The position numbers and the translations under genes were made by a program. Shown here one piece after another: positions 9,185 to 17,373 of a DNA stretch of 37,965 nucleotides (position 1 is the first letter of the stretch; each line of letters starts with the position of its first letter). This DNA comes from an uncultured Opitutales bacterium (GTDB lineage: Bacteria > Verrucomicrobiota > Verrucomicrobiia > Opitutales > Intestinicryptomonadaceae): assembly GCA_900552245.1 (NCBI GenBank), contig URYY01000005.1, positions 1 through 37,965 on the forward strand, in the 5' to 3' direction. The notes beneath the pieces were generated by a model. The model was not told the origin of the DNA. It saw nothing but the letters and a program-made list of their open reading frames with translations, and did no database searches.

Positions 9185-10735
9185 ATGAACGAGAACGATA
9201 AATCATTATCGCGTGCGAATAAAAAGCGCATAGCAAAAAACACCATCTATCTTTACGTGCGCACATTCTTGGTAATGTGCATAAATCTCTACGCCTCTCG
9301 ACTGCTGCTGCGGGAACTCGGAGAGGAGGATTTCGGAGTTTACAGTGTCGTCGGAGGAGTTGTAGTACTATTTTCATTCCTAAACGTGGCCATGGTGATT
9401 GCAACCCAGCGCTACCTGAATTTCGCAATGGGAAAAAATGACAGCGCGCTTGTGGAAAAAACCTTTAACCTCAGCCTTGTTTTGCATTGTGCGATATCGC
9501 TGATAGCCCTCGTCCTCTCCGAGACAATCGCACTTTGGTTTTTCAATGCAAAAATAGACATTCCGGAAAACTCAAAATTCGCGGCAAACATAGTCTATCA
9601 ATTCTCCGTATTTACGACTATAATAGGCATTTTGACCGTTCCATACAACGCCCTTGTCATCGCGACGGAGAGAATGAAATTTTTGGCCCTTTCAGGCGTT
9701 TTAAACGCCCTCCTAAAGCTCGGCTCGACGGTGCTACTGGTTTTTCTCGCTTCGCAAAAGGTAATATATTATTCCCTCTTCATATTTCTATCGTCGATCG
9801 CGATTCTTGCCATAAACATATGTTTCTGCAAGGTAAACTTTAGAGAAATAAGATACAAGTTTACCTGGGACAGAGATTTCTTTAAAGAAATAACGAGCTT
9901 TGCCATATGGAATTTGATGGACAGCGTCTCGTCCATTATAAAAATTCAAGGTCTGAATGTGCTCTTAAACACGTTCTTCGGTGTTGTGGTAAACACCGCG
10001 TTCGGGCTTGCGATGCAGGCGGGGGGGGCGGCATCGACATTCATAGCAAATTTTCAAACAGCCTTCCGCCCGCAAATAGTAAAATACTGGACAGGCGGCA
10101 AACACGCGCTCTTTGTCGAGAACATATTCTGGGCCTCAAAATTCTCCTTTGTGCTCGGATCAATAGTAACGCTTCCCCTTTTGATCAACAGCCGCTATGT
10201 ACTGTCTCTATGGCTTGGAAAATTCCCCGAAATAACGACGCCCTTCCTCGTGCTGATTCTCCTATCATCGATGGTAGACCTCATATCGGCGCCTATTTCA
10301 ATGGGGATGTCGGCTTTCGGAAGGATAAAATTGTATCAACTTGTCGCCCTGCTTGCAAATTCCTCCGTGATCTTGCTAGCATATTTGTGGCTGGACCTCG
10401 GTTTCCAGGCGGTAGACGTATTTTACATAAAGATACTAATGGGACTATTGCTGATGCTTTTTAGAATAGTGTACGGCTCGCGCAAATTGGGATTTTCAGC
10501 CCTGGGCTTCTTTTATTCGTGTGTATTTAAAACAACATTCGCCTTTGCATTGACCTGGTGCGCAGTAGAATTTTCCTTTGCAAAAGCCGGGGATCCTGTG
10601 CGGCTATTTTTCGGCAGCTCGGCGGCGATAGCACTGTTTCTGATACTGACATTCGCAATGCTTGCGCCGAGCGAAAGACAATCAATCTCCGCTCTTATGA
10701 AGAGCAAGATTCCGGCGAGCATCTCGAGGCGGTAG
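9185..10735 (+). CDS. wzx: Wzx-type oligosaccharide flippase
   Basis: A 516-residue integral membrane protein with about 12-14 hydrophobic segments, fitting the MOP/Wzx polysaccharide transporter family that moves undecaprenyl-linked repeat units across the inner membrane. The N-terminal region has the pattern N-T-I-Y-L-Y-V-R-T followed by YASRLLLRELGEEDFGVYSV, which matches Wzx/RfbX proteins. The start ATG follows AAAGG at short distance. A run of eight G (10021-10028) encodes part of Q-A-G-G-A-A; a one-base change there would frameshift the gene. It is the first gene of a plus-strand series with the TupA-like and Wzy genes, which supports a repeat-unit assembly role. Confidence 0.85.
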   Translation: MNENDKSLSRANKKRIAKNTIYLYVRTFLVMCINLYASRLLLRELGEEDFGVYSVVGGVVVLFSFLNVAMVIATQRYLNFAMGKNDSALVEKTFNLSLVLHCAISLIALVLSETIALWFFNAKIDIPENSKFAANIVYQFSVFTTIIGILTVPYNALVIATERMKFLALSGVLNALLKLGSTVLLVFLASQKVIYYSLFIFLSSIAILAINICFCKVNFREIRYKFTWDRDFFKEITSFAIWNLMDSVSSIIKIQGLNVLLNTFFGVVVNTAFGLAMQAGGAASTFIANFQTAFRPQIVKYWTGGKHALFVENIFWASKFSFVLGSIVTLPLLINSRYVLSLWLGKFPEITTPFLVLILLSSMVDLISAPISMGMSAFGRIKLYQLVALLANSSVILLAYLWLDLGFQAVDVFYIKILMGLLLMLFRIVYGSRKLGFSALGFFYSCVFKTTFAFALTWCAVEFSFAKAGDPVRLFFGSSAAIALFLILTFAMLAPSERQSISALMKSKIPASISRR

Positions 10736-10798
10736 GAGGATTTAGACCTTGACAACGCCATGGCCATAGTTCTTAGTATTTCATTTGCATATTCGATC

Positions 10799-11740
10799 AT
10801 GACTTTTTTTAAAAAAATAAAGCAGATACTGATTAAATCGAAACTGACACGGGCAATATTCTTCTGGTTTGATCGCCGGTTTTTTTCGCTGATAACCAGA
10901 ATCTCTCCAACGTTAAATTCGAAATTGCGCTTTTATTTTGCCTTCGGAAGACCTCTCAACCTCAAAAATCCGCAGTCTTTCAATGAAAAATTGCAGTGGT
11001 TGAAGCTCAATAATTACCAGTACAACCCATTGGCCTGGCAGTGTGCGGACAAATTCAGAGTACGTGAATATGTAAAATCCATAGGAGAGGGTGATATTCT
11101 TACAAGACTAATAGCTGTTTACGACAAGGCCTCCGACATAGACTGGAATGCACTTCCCGACAGTTTTGCGATAAAGACAAACCACGGATGCGGTTCAAAC
11201 ATAATTTGCCCCGACAAATCAAAGTTGGACAAAGAGGAAGCACGGAGGAAGTTGGACGCATGGATGCGCAAAGATTTTCACCTCCGATATTCCGAGATGC
11301 AGTACAAGCATATAGACAGAAAGATTGTTTGCGAGGAATACATAAGGGACGAAAACTATCCGCTGCCGCGCGATTATAAATTCTATTGCTTCAACGGGAA
11401 GGCGAAAGCCGTCATGGTATGTCTGGACAGATTTTTGGGAAAAGCCAAATATTACCTGCTTGATAGAGAGTGGAACTTGTTGAGAATAAACCCGGCGGGC
11501 GCCAAGGCTCCCGAGGGCTTTTCGATTGAAAAACCGAAAGACATGGATAAGATGTTCGACTTGGCCGACAAACTATCCAAACCTTTTCCCTTTGTTCGCG
11601 TTGATCTATACAACGCCGGCGAAAAGATATACTTTGGAGAGATGACTCTTACCCCCTGCGGATGCTTGGACAGCAATTACCTGCCCGCCGGTGAAAAACT
11701 CTTTGGTGAAATGTTGACATTGAAAGCGGAAGGCAAATAG
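10799..11740 (+). CDS. TupA-like ATP-grasp protein
   Basis: A 313-residue protein of the TupA-like ATP-grasp family (Pfam PF14305), found in teichuronopeptide and surface polysaccharide clusters. Seen motifs are NPQSFNEKLQWLK, a lysine-containing IKTNHGCGSN, CEEYIRD, the PRDYKFYCFNGK segment and a late RVDLYN...YFGEMTLTPCGC block whose Asp and Glu fit ATP-grasp metal-binding positions. Members are thought to form amide links between an amino acid and a uronic acid or sugar, though few are characterised. This is interesting beside a UDP-glucuronate source (ugd). The start is uncertain: an in-frame ATG at 10760 adds 13 residues, but AGGAGG (10735-10740) is too far from it to decide. Confidence 0.75.
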   Translation: MTFFKKIKQILIKSKLTRAIFFWFDRRFFSLITRISPTLNSKLRFYFAFGRPLNLKNPQSFNEKLQWLKLNNYQYNPLAWQCADKFRVREYVKSIGEGDILTRLIAVYDKASDIDWNALPDSFAIKTNHGCGSNIICPDKSKLDKEEARRKLDAWMRKDFHLRYSEMQYKHIDRKIVCEEYIRDENYPLPRDYKFYCFNGKAKAVMVCLDRFLGKAKYYLLDREWNLLRINPAGAKAPEGFSIEKPKDMDKMFDLADKLSKPFPFVRVDLYNAGEKIYFGEMTLTPCGCLDSNYLPAGEKLFGEMLTLKAEGK

Positions 11741-12132
11741 TGAAGCTTAAGCACTAGGCGTATCCAAGTTCACCCCTGCAATCTTTCCGCAGCAATAAAA
11801 AACGCATTCAAAAACTTTATTAAAACTTGATGGAAATACCCACAAAAGACGAGAATGTTGAAATAGTAGCCGCAAATTTGCCGTCAGAAGGAGGAAAGAA
11901 CAACGATTCCTGAAAAATTTGTCAATTTTTAGAAGCACCGGCAGCCAATCCGGAACGTGGCGTGAAAGAAGCCAAAGCTTTACAAGTCGCAGCACGGAAT
12001 CTAACCCCGCAAGCTTATGTAGAAAATTTTGAAGATTTCGCAAATTTTCACCGCGCCTGCGGCAAGTATGGAGTATCAACAGAAAATACATTATGGAATA
12101 TACACAAGCCACAATTGATAGTCGAGTGTATT
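11741..12132 (+). pseudogene. Possible decayed coding remnant (C-terminal glycosyltransferase-like)
   Basis: There is no intact gene between the TupA-like gene and wzy. Two plus-strand frames nevertheless read like protein. The first gives QVHPCNLSAAIKNAFKNFIK, then stops. A second, one shift away, starts near 11830 with MEIPTKDENVEIVAANLPSE. After an in-frame TGA (11911-11913) it continues through ALQVAARNLTPQAYVENFED to 12132, overlapping the wzy start in another frame. The ending resembles the C-terminal helix of GT4 enzymes. I read it tentatively as a gene remnant with one frameshift and one stop; a chance open frame remains possible. Confidence 0.3.
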
Positions 12133-13388
12133 TGAACACTCCCAAAATAAACTTTTTGAGTTTCCTGTGCTCGCTAAACTTGGTTTTAATATTTGCCGGT
12201 TACCAAGCTTCAACCGTCTTGCTAATACCATTGGGCTTTGGAGCCAGCAGCCAGTTGGTTACAATACCGTACAGAATTTTCGCCTTTGCCGTCACATCTT
12301 GCGTACTTTTGATTAATTTGTTCTCGCCAAAAATAAAGAGGGAAGACATTTCAATACCAATAGTTCTGTACTTTATTTGCGCTTCGCTGTTTCTTATACG
12401 GGCTTTAGTGTTGTCGCAGTCCGCCGGCTTTTTCCAGATTGAAGGAGATCCCAGAAAGACTTTCTACTTTCTATTCTACGGCTTCCTTGCTCCCCTGTCG
12501 GTATTCTTTAGTTTCAGGCGCATAAATATTCGATTCACACTTATATTGGCATTCTTTCTCATATTTTTTACATCTATTTTCACCGTATTCTTCGGCGTAA
12601 GCGACGTTGGAATTTTTACCAGTGCAACTGATATCAGAACCGGTTCTACTGCCCTGTTTACGATCGCCGTAGGCTATCTGGGAGTATCGCTATATCTACT
12701 CGGATTGACAATCTCTCTTGAGAAGAGCTTTAATATTGTGCTGAGAGTCATAGCGGCATTTGGAATATTGTTTGGGATATATACCATGCTAAAAAGCGGC
12801 AGCCGCTCGCCGCTTATAGCATTTGTGTTTGTCACTTTTATTTTCTTATTTATAAATAGAATCAACCTCCTGTTGGGAATGATCCTCTTGGGATTCGCAG
12901 GAATCTTTGTATACGTATTTAGATTTGAGTTGACGACTCTGACCGGATACATATCGCCGGCTATTGAAGCTCGAATGAATGCCTTCCTGTTTGACGGCGA
13001 CTCCTCCGGCAGACTTGAACTGTACGCCATGGCTTGGAAAGACTTTTGCGAACATCCGATTTTTGGAACAATGCAGTATTCCCTGCCGGGATATCACTCC
13101 GCGATTATGGACCACTTTGCCTCGATGGGGTTTTTATTCGGCATAACAATGAACGTTATTTGCATAATCAGCCTGTTTTGCGCCATTGAAATTGTGAAAC
13201 TGAGAAAACAATTCCCGTACAGTTACTGGTTGGCGCTCTTGTCCATAATGTACTTTGTCTATAATATGTTCTTTGGAGCACTGCCGTTCGTAAGCAAATA
13301 CGACTGGTCGTCAACAATAATTTTAGTGTTCATGCTTGCGGCTTCGTTTAAGAAAAATCGCATGGCGCCGCGGAATTATCAGCCATAG
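12093..13388 (+). CDS. wzy: Wzy-type O-antigen polymerase
   Basis: A 431-residue polytopic membrane protein with about ten hydrophobic segments. A periplasmic loop (around residues 285-355) contains GDSSGRLELYAMAWKDF, EHPIFGT and GYHSAIMDHFASMGFLFG. That loop pattern, with Arg in the SGR motif and His late in the loop, matches the Wzy_C/O-antigen polymerase-ligase superfamily. Such proteins polymerise undecaprenyl-linked repeat units or ligate glycan to an acceptor. Context (flippase and TupA-like genes just upstream, same strand) favours polymerase. Primary sequence is poorly conserved in this group, so a ligase role cannot be excluded. The start at 12093 lies inside a putative gene remnant read in another frame. 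Confidence 0.75.
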   Translation: MEYTQATIDSRVYLNTPKINFLSFLCSLNLVLIFAGYQASTVLLIPLGFGASSQLVTIPYRIFAFAVTSCVLLINLFSPKIKREDISIPIVLYFICASLFLIRALVLSQSAGFFQIEGDPRKTFYFLFYGFLAPLSVFFSFRRINIRFTLILAFFLIFFTSIFTVFFGVSDVGIFTSATDIRTGSTALFTIAVGYLGVSLYLLGLTISLEKSFNIVLRVIAAFGILFGIYTMLKSGSRSPLIAFVFVTFIFLFINRINLLLGMILLGFAGIFVYVFRFELTTLTGYISPAIEARMNAFLFDGDSSGRLELYAMAWKDFCEHPIFGTMQYSLPGYHSAIMDHFASMGFLFGITMNVICIISLFCAIEIVKLRKQFPYSYWLALLSIMYFVYNMFFGALPFVSKYDWSSTIILVFMLAASFKKNRMAPRNYQP

Positions 13389-13785
13389 CAGAGAAAAACA
13401 TGCGACCTCCCGGCGGCGTGTATTTAATTCTTATTGCGTCGGAAACTGCGTCGAAAGAATTTCCACTTCGCGTAAAGTTTAAAATAAAGCTGCGGGAATC
13501 TATCTGAATTGGTAAATTCAGAATAGTGTTGCACGGCCCACGCTCTTCCGAATGTTCTAAAATTAACATTCTCGCTCGAAAAATGCTCCGAAGCGCCATC
13601 CAAACTTCAACACTGAAGAACATACCTTAAATTCCGGAAACTCGACCACTCCCAAGGAATACATTCAAGGTAGAAAATTTAATCTCCGCACCCGGGACAT
13701 TAAAACGCCGAAGTAAGTTCACATACTCCATTTATTGTTGACTTTTATATGTAACATTGAAGACTCGCACAAAATCGCATCGAAT
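13389..13785 (-). pseudogene. Possible glycosyltransferase remnant (GT32-like C-terminus)
   Basis: The 397 bases between wzy and gmd hold no intact gene. On the minus strand one frame, from about 13680 down to the stop at 13424, reads like the end of a protein. First comes FYLECIPWEWSSFRNLRYV, then an in-frame TGA (13607-13609), then FRTFGRAWAVQHYSEF and a basic aromatic tail YFKLYAKWKFFRR. The Pro-Trp stretch and A-V-x-H-Y motif recall the C-terminus of GT32 (OCH1-like) sugar transferases, where tyrosine-alanine-valine-His-His-Trp is typical. The strand is opposite to its neighbours. The call is tentative. Confidence 0.3.
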
Positions 13786-14835
13786 ATGAAAACCGCTTTA
13801 ATCACAGGAATAACGGGGCAGGACGGCTCTTATTTAACGGAGCTACTCTTGGAGAAAGGATACACCGTACACGGCATAATCCGCCGCTCAAGCTCTTTTA
13901 ACACCGGCAGAATCGACCACATTTATAATGACAAGTCTTTTGAAGGCAGATTCTTCCTGCATTACGGAGACCTAACAGACTCCTCCAACCTAAACAGAAT
14001 CCTCGAAAAGACCCACCCCGACGAAATTTACAACCTCGGCGCCCAAAGCCACGTAAAGGTGAGCTTTGAAGTTCCCGAATACACGGCGGATGTCGATGCA
14101 ATCGCAACCCTCAGATTCCTAGACGCAATAAAGGATGTGGGGCTTGTTAAAACCACAAAGTTCTATCAAGCCTCAACCTCCGAGCTCTTTGGGCTCGTTC
14201 AGGAAGTTCCGCAGCGCGAAACCACCCCCTTTTATCCGCGCAGCCCCTACGCAGTCGCCAAGCAGTACGCATTTTGGATTGTGAAAAACTACCGCGAGGC
14301 CTACGGGATTTTCGCCTCAAACGGCATACTCTTTAACCACGAATCGGAGCGCCGCGGCGAAACTTTTGTGACGCGCAAAGTCACGCGAGCAATGGGTAGG
14401 ATAAAGCTGGGCCTGCAAGACAAGCTCGTGCTCGGCAATATGGACTCCAAGCGCGACTGGGGCTACGCCCCCGAATACGTCGAGGGCATGTGGCGCATAC
14501 TGCAGGCCGACAAACCCGACGAATTTGTTCTTGCCACAAACGAGACCCACACAGTCCGCGAATTTGCCGAACTTTCCGCTGCAAGACTTGGAATGACAAT
14601 AGAGTGGCAGGGCGAAGGTGCGAATGAAATAGGAGTCTGTAAGGAAACAGGGAAAACAATAGTAGAGGTTTCGCCGCGCTATTACAGACCCACGGAGGTT
14701 GATTTGCTATTGGGCGACCCAACTAAGGCGAAGAATGAACTCGGTTGGCAGCCCAAGACTACGTTCAAAAAGCTTGTAGAAATCATGACCGACTACGACT
14801 TTAAGCTCGCAGAATCCGAACTACCACTCAGCTAA
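13786..14835 (+). CDS. gmd: GDP-mannose 4,6-dehydratase
   Basis: A 349-residue extended short-chain dehydrogenase/reductase, of usual family length. The start MKTALITGITGQDGSYLTEL gives the GxxGxxG NAD(P)-binding motif (residues 8-14). An in-frame ATG 51 bases upstream (13735) would add 17 unrelated residues. The active site is visible: STSELFG with Thr131/Ser132 and Glu133, and Tyr155-x3-Lys159 in SPYAVAK. Family blocks RRSSSFNTGRI, NHESERRGETFVTRK and RDWGYAPEYV are present. The enzyme converts GDP-mannose to GDP-4-keto-6-deoxymannose, precursor of GDP-fucose, GDP-rhamnose or GDP-perosamine. No second-step enzyme (such as fcl or rmd) is in the window, so the final sugar is unknown. An intrinsic terminator follows at 14868-14899. 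Confidence 0.95.
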   Translation: MKTALITGITGQDGSYLTELLLEKGYTVHGIIRRSSSFNTGRIDHIYNDKSFEGRFFLHYGDLTDSSNLNRILEKTHPDEIYNLGAQSHVKVSFEVPEYTADVDAIATLRFLDAIKDVGLVKTTKFYQASTSELFGLVQEVPQRETTPFYPRSPYAVAKQYAFWIVKNYREAYGIFASNGILFNHESERRGETFVTRKVTRAMGRIKLGLQDKLVLGNMDSKRDWGYAPEYVEGMWRILQADKPDEFVLATNETHTVREFAELSAARLGMTIEWQGEGANEIGVCKETGKTIVEVSPRYYRPTEVDLLLGDPTKAKNELGWQPKTTFKKLVEIMTDYDFKLAESELPLS

Positions 14836-14867
14836 CATCAAACTATCTATTTATTTTGGAGTTTATT

Positions 14868-14899
14868 GGGAGGCCTGTTGATTGCAGTCTCCCTTTTTT
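14868..14899 (+). terminator. Rho-independent terminator after gmd
   Basis: GGGAGGC and GTCTCCC form a 7-bp stem (one G-U pair) with a 12-base loop, followed by TTTTTT. It lies 33 bases after the gmd stop codon. Confidence 0.7.
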
Positions 14900-15883
14900 A
14901 ATATGCGCAATTTTCTTCTGATTTGCTCTATGGACTCTAGTAGATGCGCTCATCAAACCTTATCACACCAATAAATATGCGGATAGACAAAAGATAGGAC
15001 TGCCACTATCGCAACAAGAATAAGTCTAGTTAACGAATCAGGCATAATAACAACAAGCAAAAGCATCGCTATTACCGAAAAGCAGCCACCTTGGCTGCAG
15101 ACAAATACGCCTTTTTATTGGGAAGATTTGCTGGGAAGCAGGCGATGAGGCATAAGATGTAAAGGCATGTAATAACAATTAGATACATCACACACCGAAA
15201 TAAAATCATGACATGCACGAATTTTCATTATTATACATACAGAATACAATAAAAAACAGCGTGGGGCGTTTATATCGCAGCATATAATCATACGGTTTAC
15301 AAGAGTCATAGATCTAGCAGAGAAGTTAGCAGAAATATGCACATATACAGTTTTATAATATAAGCGATCTCTAAAAGTTCGAGAAAATAAAATCTATGAA
15401 GAAATAATTATATATCAAAATCTTATTTTTATGCACGTCATAAGGTTTGCATATCTTGATTTATTGAATGTACAAAACTTAGAAATTATAGCATAAAAAT
15501 TGAGAAAAAATACCACGATTACCATCATAACTCATAATAACTGATTTTAGGTAGATTCCGATAGTCAGTGCAAAAAGATAAAGAGAGGCTTAAGTGAGGA
15601 ACTTAAATTTTGCCCAAAGATGTTTTATATAAGAATAAATCTATAAAACAAAGAAAGAGCTATCATCGCACAACTTGGCACAGCTGGTCTTAATTATGAA
15701 CATGTGCAAGGCCTTAAAATTCCAGAAAGAGATAGCCCAATCACCACGTGTCGATTTCTACAATCTCAAGATAGTTGCGACGCAACATATCTGAGATACA
15801 CGGTTATATTGCAATCATAGCGAAGCTCACGGCAAGAATCAGGCGTTACTTTGTAACTGATTTCCGAGAGGAGAGAAAGCGAC
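14900..15883. other. AT-rich gap with a possible hydrophobic remnant
   Basis: About 1 kb without an intact gene. On the minus strand, 15115 to 14953, a hydrophobic coding-like stretch appears in two frames joined across an A5 tract (15059-15063): KGVFVCSQGGCFSVIAM, then LVVIMPDSLTRLILVAIVAV, ending IYWCDKV and a stop. It would make two membrane segments, as in the end of a polysaccharide membrane protein, but it has no start and needs a frameshift. The remainder to 15883 is AT-rich with no RNA gene seen. Confidence 0.35.
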
Positions 15884-15973
15884 ATGTTAAGTAAACGTGC
15901 TTTTATGCTTGATTTTAATGGTGTATTTTCGTACATAACGCTCGTTGAGTATGTGTATCGTCTTTGCGAATGA
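15884..15973 (+). CDS. 29-codon ORF overlapping the ligase start
   Basis: ATG at 15884 is preceded by a strong Shine-Dalgarno (GAGAGGAG, core about ten bases upstream), better than that of most genes here. It encodes 29 residues starting MLSKRAFMLDFNGVF and ends in TGA at 15971-15973, overlapping the ATG of the ligase gene (15970) as ATGA. The ligase start has no ribosome site of its own, so this frame may deliver ribosomes to it by coupling. The peptide matches nothing I recognise. It could equally be a remnant or a chance frame. Confidence 0.4.
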   Translation: MLSKRAFMLDFNGVFSYITLVEYVYRLCE

Positions 15974-17373
15974 AAGCAGAATATGAATTTACGCGTCGGA
16001 AAGCTTGCGCAAGCCAAAGCACTGCCTACCTTTCAAGCCCCTCGCACTTGCTATTCCTAATTTCGATTTTTCTTTGTCTATGGGGAACATCGGGGACGCG
16101 CCCGTGGTCGCTATTAGCAATGTTAGCATGCACATCTGCAGCCTTTATAGCCCTGCTATGGAGGAGAAAACCGGATTTGTCTATATTTACAAAGAGGGAA
16201 ATATCGCGCAATCCATTTTTAATATCAGGCCTGTCCATACTTGCAGTCACGATAGTCCAGTTTTTAAATCCGGACGCAATTGTTTACGAATACATGGGCC
16301 ACCAGACGGTGCAAAACATGGCTCATGTCAGCTTTCTACCAAGCGGAATAATTAGGGATTGGGGGTATAATGACACCTTTTACACCCTGCTTGGCCTCCT
16401 CGCAACATGGTACTTCGCGCTGGTATCATGGACGCTTTTAAAGGAAATAAACTTTGCAAATCTAACCTTGAGATTCTTTGCGGCAAACGGCTTTTTAATG
16501 GCGATATTTGCAGTAGTGCAAAAGTGCTTAGGTCTAAAAAGCATGTATGGAATAATCCCTTCGGAATTAGCTTTCTACGGTTCGTTTTTCCACCAGAATT
16601 CCGCGGGATACATGTTGATTTTGGCCTGCTCTGCAAATCTTGCGTGCACATATTTGGCTCTGAGAAGTCGTAAAATTGCCCAAGGTATCATATGGGGGAT
16701 AATGTCAGTCTCCTGCGCGCTCTCGGCGACGTTTTCAGGAAGTGCCGGAGTAGTGCTCTCTGTATTCTTGTTCGCGGTGTTCCTATGCACATCCATTATT
16801 TACATTTTCCTAAAGCGCCTTCTTGGCCCCATAAAATCACTTATCGCTACTCTGATATTATTCACTATTGCAACAAGCTCCACAGCTTTCATATTTCAGC
16901 GGCAGATAAGCGACAGAATAAACTTTGAGCTGACAAACGTAAACGCATCTCTGGCACCCAGAATCAGGCTAAACGAATATACGCTGGAACTGTTCAAGGA
17001 AAATCCCATATTTGGCATTGGGGGAGGAACATACGCAATAAGGGTCCAAGCCATGTTGGTCAATTCCGGGAAATTACAAACTTTGGGACAGGTCAGAAAA
17101 ATTTCAAACGCCGCCCACAACGACCCGTTCCAGTACTTATGCGAATACGGGCTTTTGGGCGCGGCATTTATTGCGTATGCAGTAGTTCTTTGGATTTCCG
17201 CTATTTTTAGGCGGAGAACTTGGCTTACATACGGCAATTTTCTAATAATCTTGGGTCTTGCCATAGTTGGAGCGTCATCGATTGTTGACATACACCTGCA
17301 CATACCGGCCATTATGTGCGCCTTCGTGCTTCTAATTTCACTAAGCGTGTCGAACCTGTGCAAACAAATATGA
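15970..17373 (+). CDS. O-antigen ligase/Wzy_C-domain membrane protein
   Basis: A 467-residue membrane protein with about ten transmembrane segments and a large external loop near residues 315-395. The loop has the order PRIRLNEYTLELFKENPIFG, GIGGGTYAI and AHNDPFQYLCEYGLLG. The last is the hallmark Wzy_C pattern (His-Asn-Asp...Glu-Tyr-Gly-x-x-Gly) of WaaL-type O-antigen ligases and related glycan transferases. It likely transfers polymerised glycan from undecaprenyl diphosphate to an acceptor at the periplasmic face, or polymerises exopolysaccharide. A TTG six bases upstream of the ATG is an alternative start. Its stop overlaps the next ATG (ATGA at 17370), so the two genes are coupled. Confidence 0.8.
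   Translation: MKAEYEFTRRKACASQSTAYLSSPSHLLFLISIFLCLWGTSGTRPWSLLAMLACTSAAFIALLWRRKPDLSIFTKREISRNPFLISGLSILAVTIVQFLNPDAIVYEYMGHQTVQNMAHVSFLPSGIIRDWGYNDTFYTLLGLLATWYFALVSWTLLKEINFANLTLRFFAANGFLMAIFAVVQKCLGLKSMYGIIPSELAFYGSFFHQNSAGYMLILACSANLACTYLALRSRKIAQGIIWGIMSVSCALSATFSGSAGVVLSVFLFAVFLCTSIIYIFLKRLLGPIKSLIATLILFTIATSSTAFIFQRQISDRINFELTNVNASLAPRIRLNEYTLELFKENPIFGIGGGTYAIRVQAMLVNSGKLQTLGQVRKISNAAHNDPFQYLCEYGLLGAAFIAYAVVLWISAIFRRRTWLTYGNFLIILGLAIVGASSIVDIHLHIPAIMCAFVLLISLSVSNLCKQI

Noticed and set aside
15115..15342. 75-codon minus-strand frame
   Set aside because: Composition is atypical, there is no ribosome site, and its end leads into the hydrophobic remnant in another frame.
15766..16017. 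83-codon minus-strand frame before the ligase
   Set aside because: It overlaps the start of the ligase on the opposite strand and matches no family I know. The plus-strand mini-ORF in the same segment has a better ribosome site.
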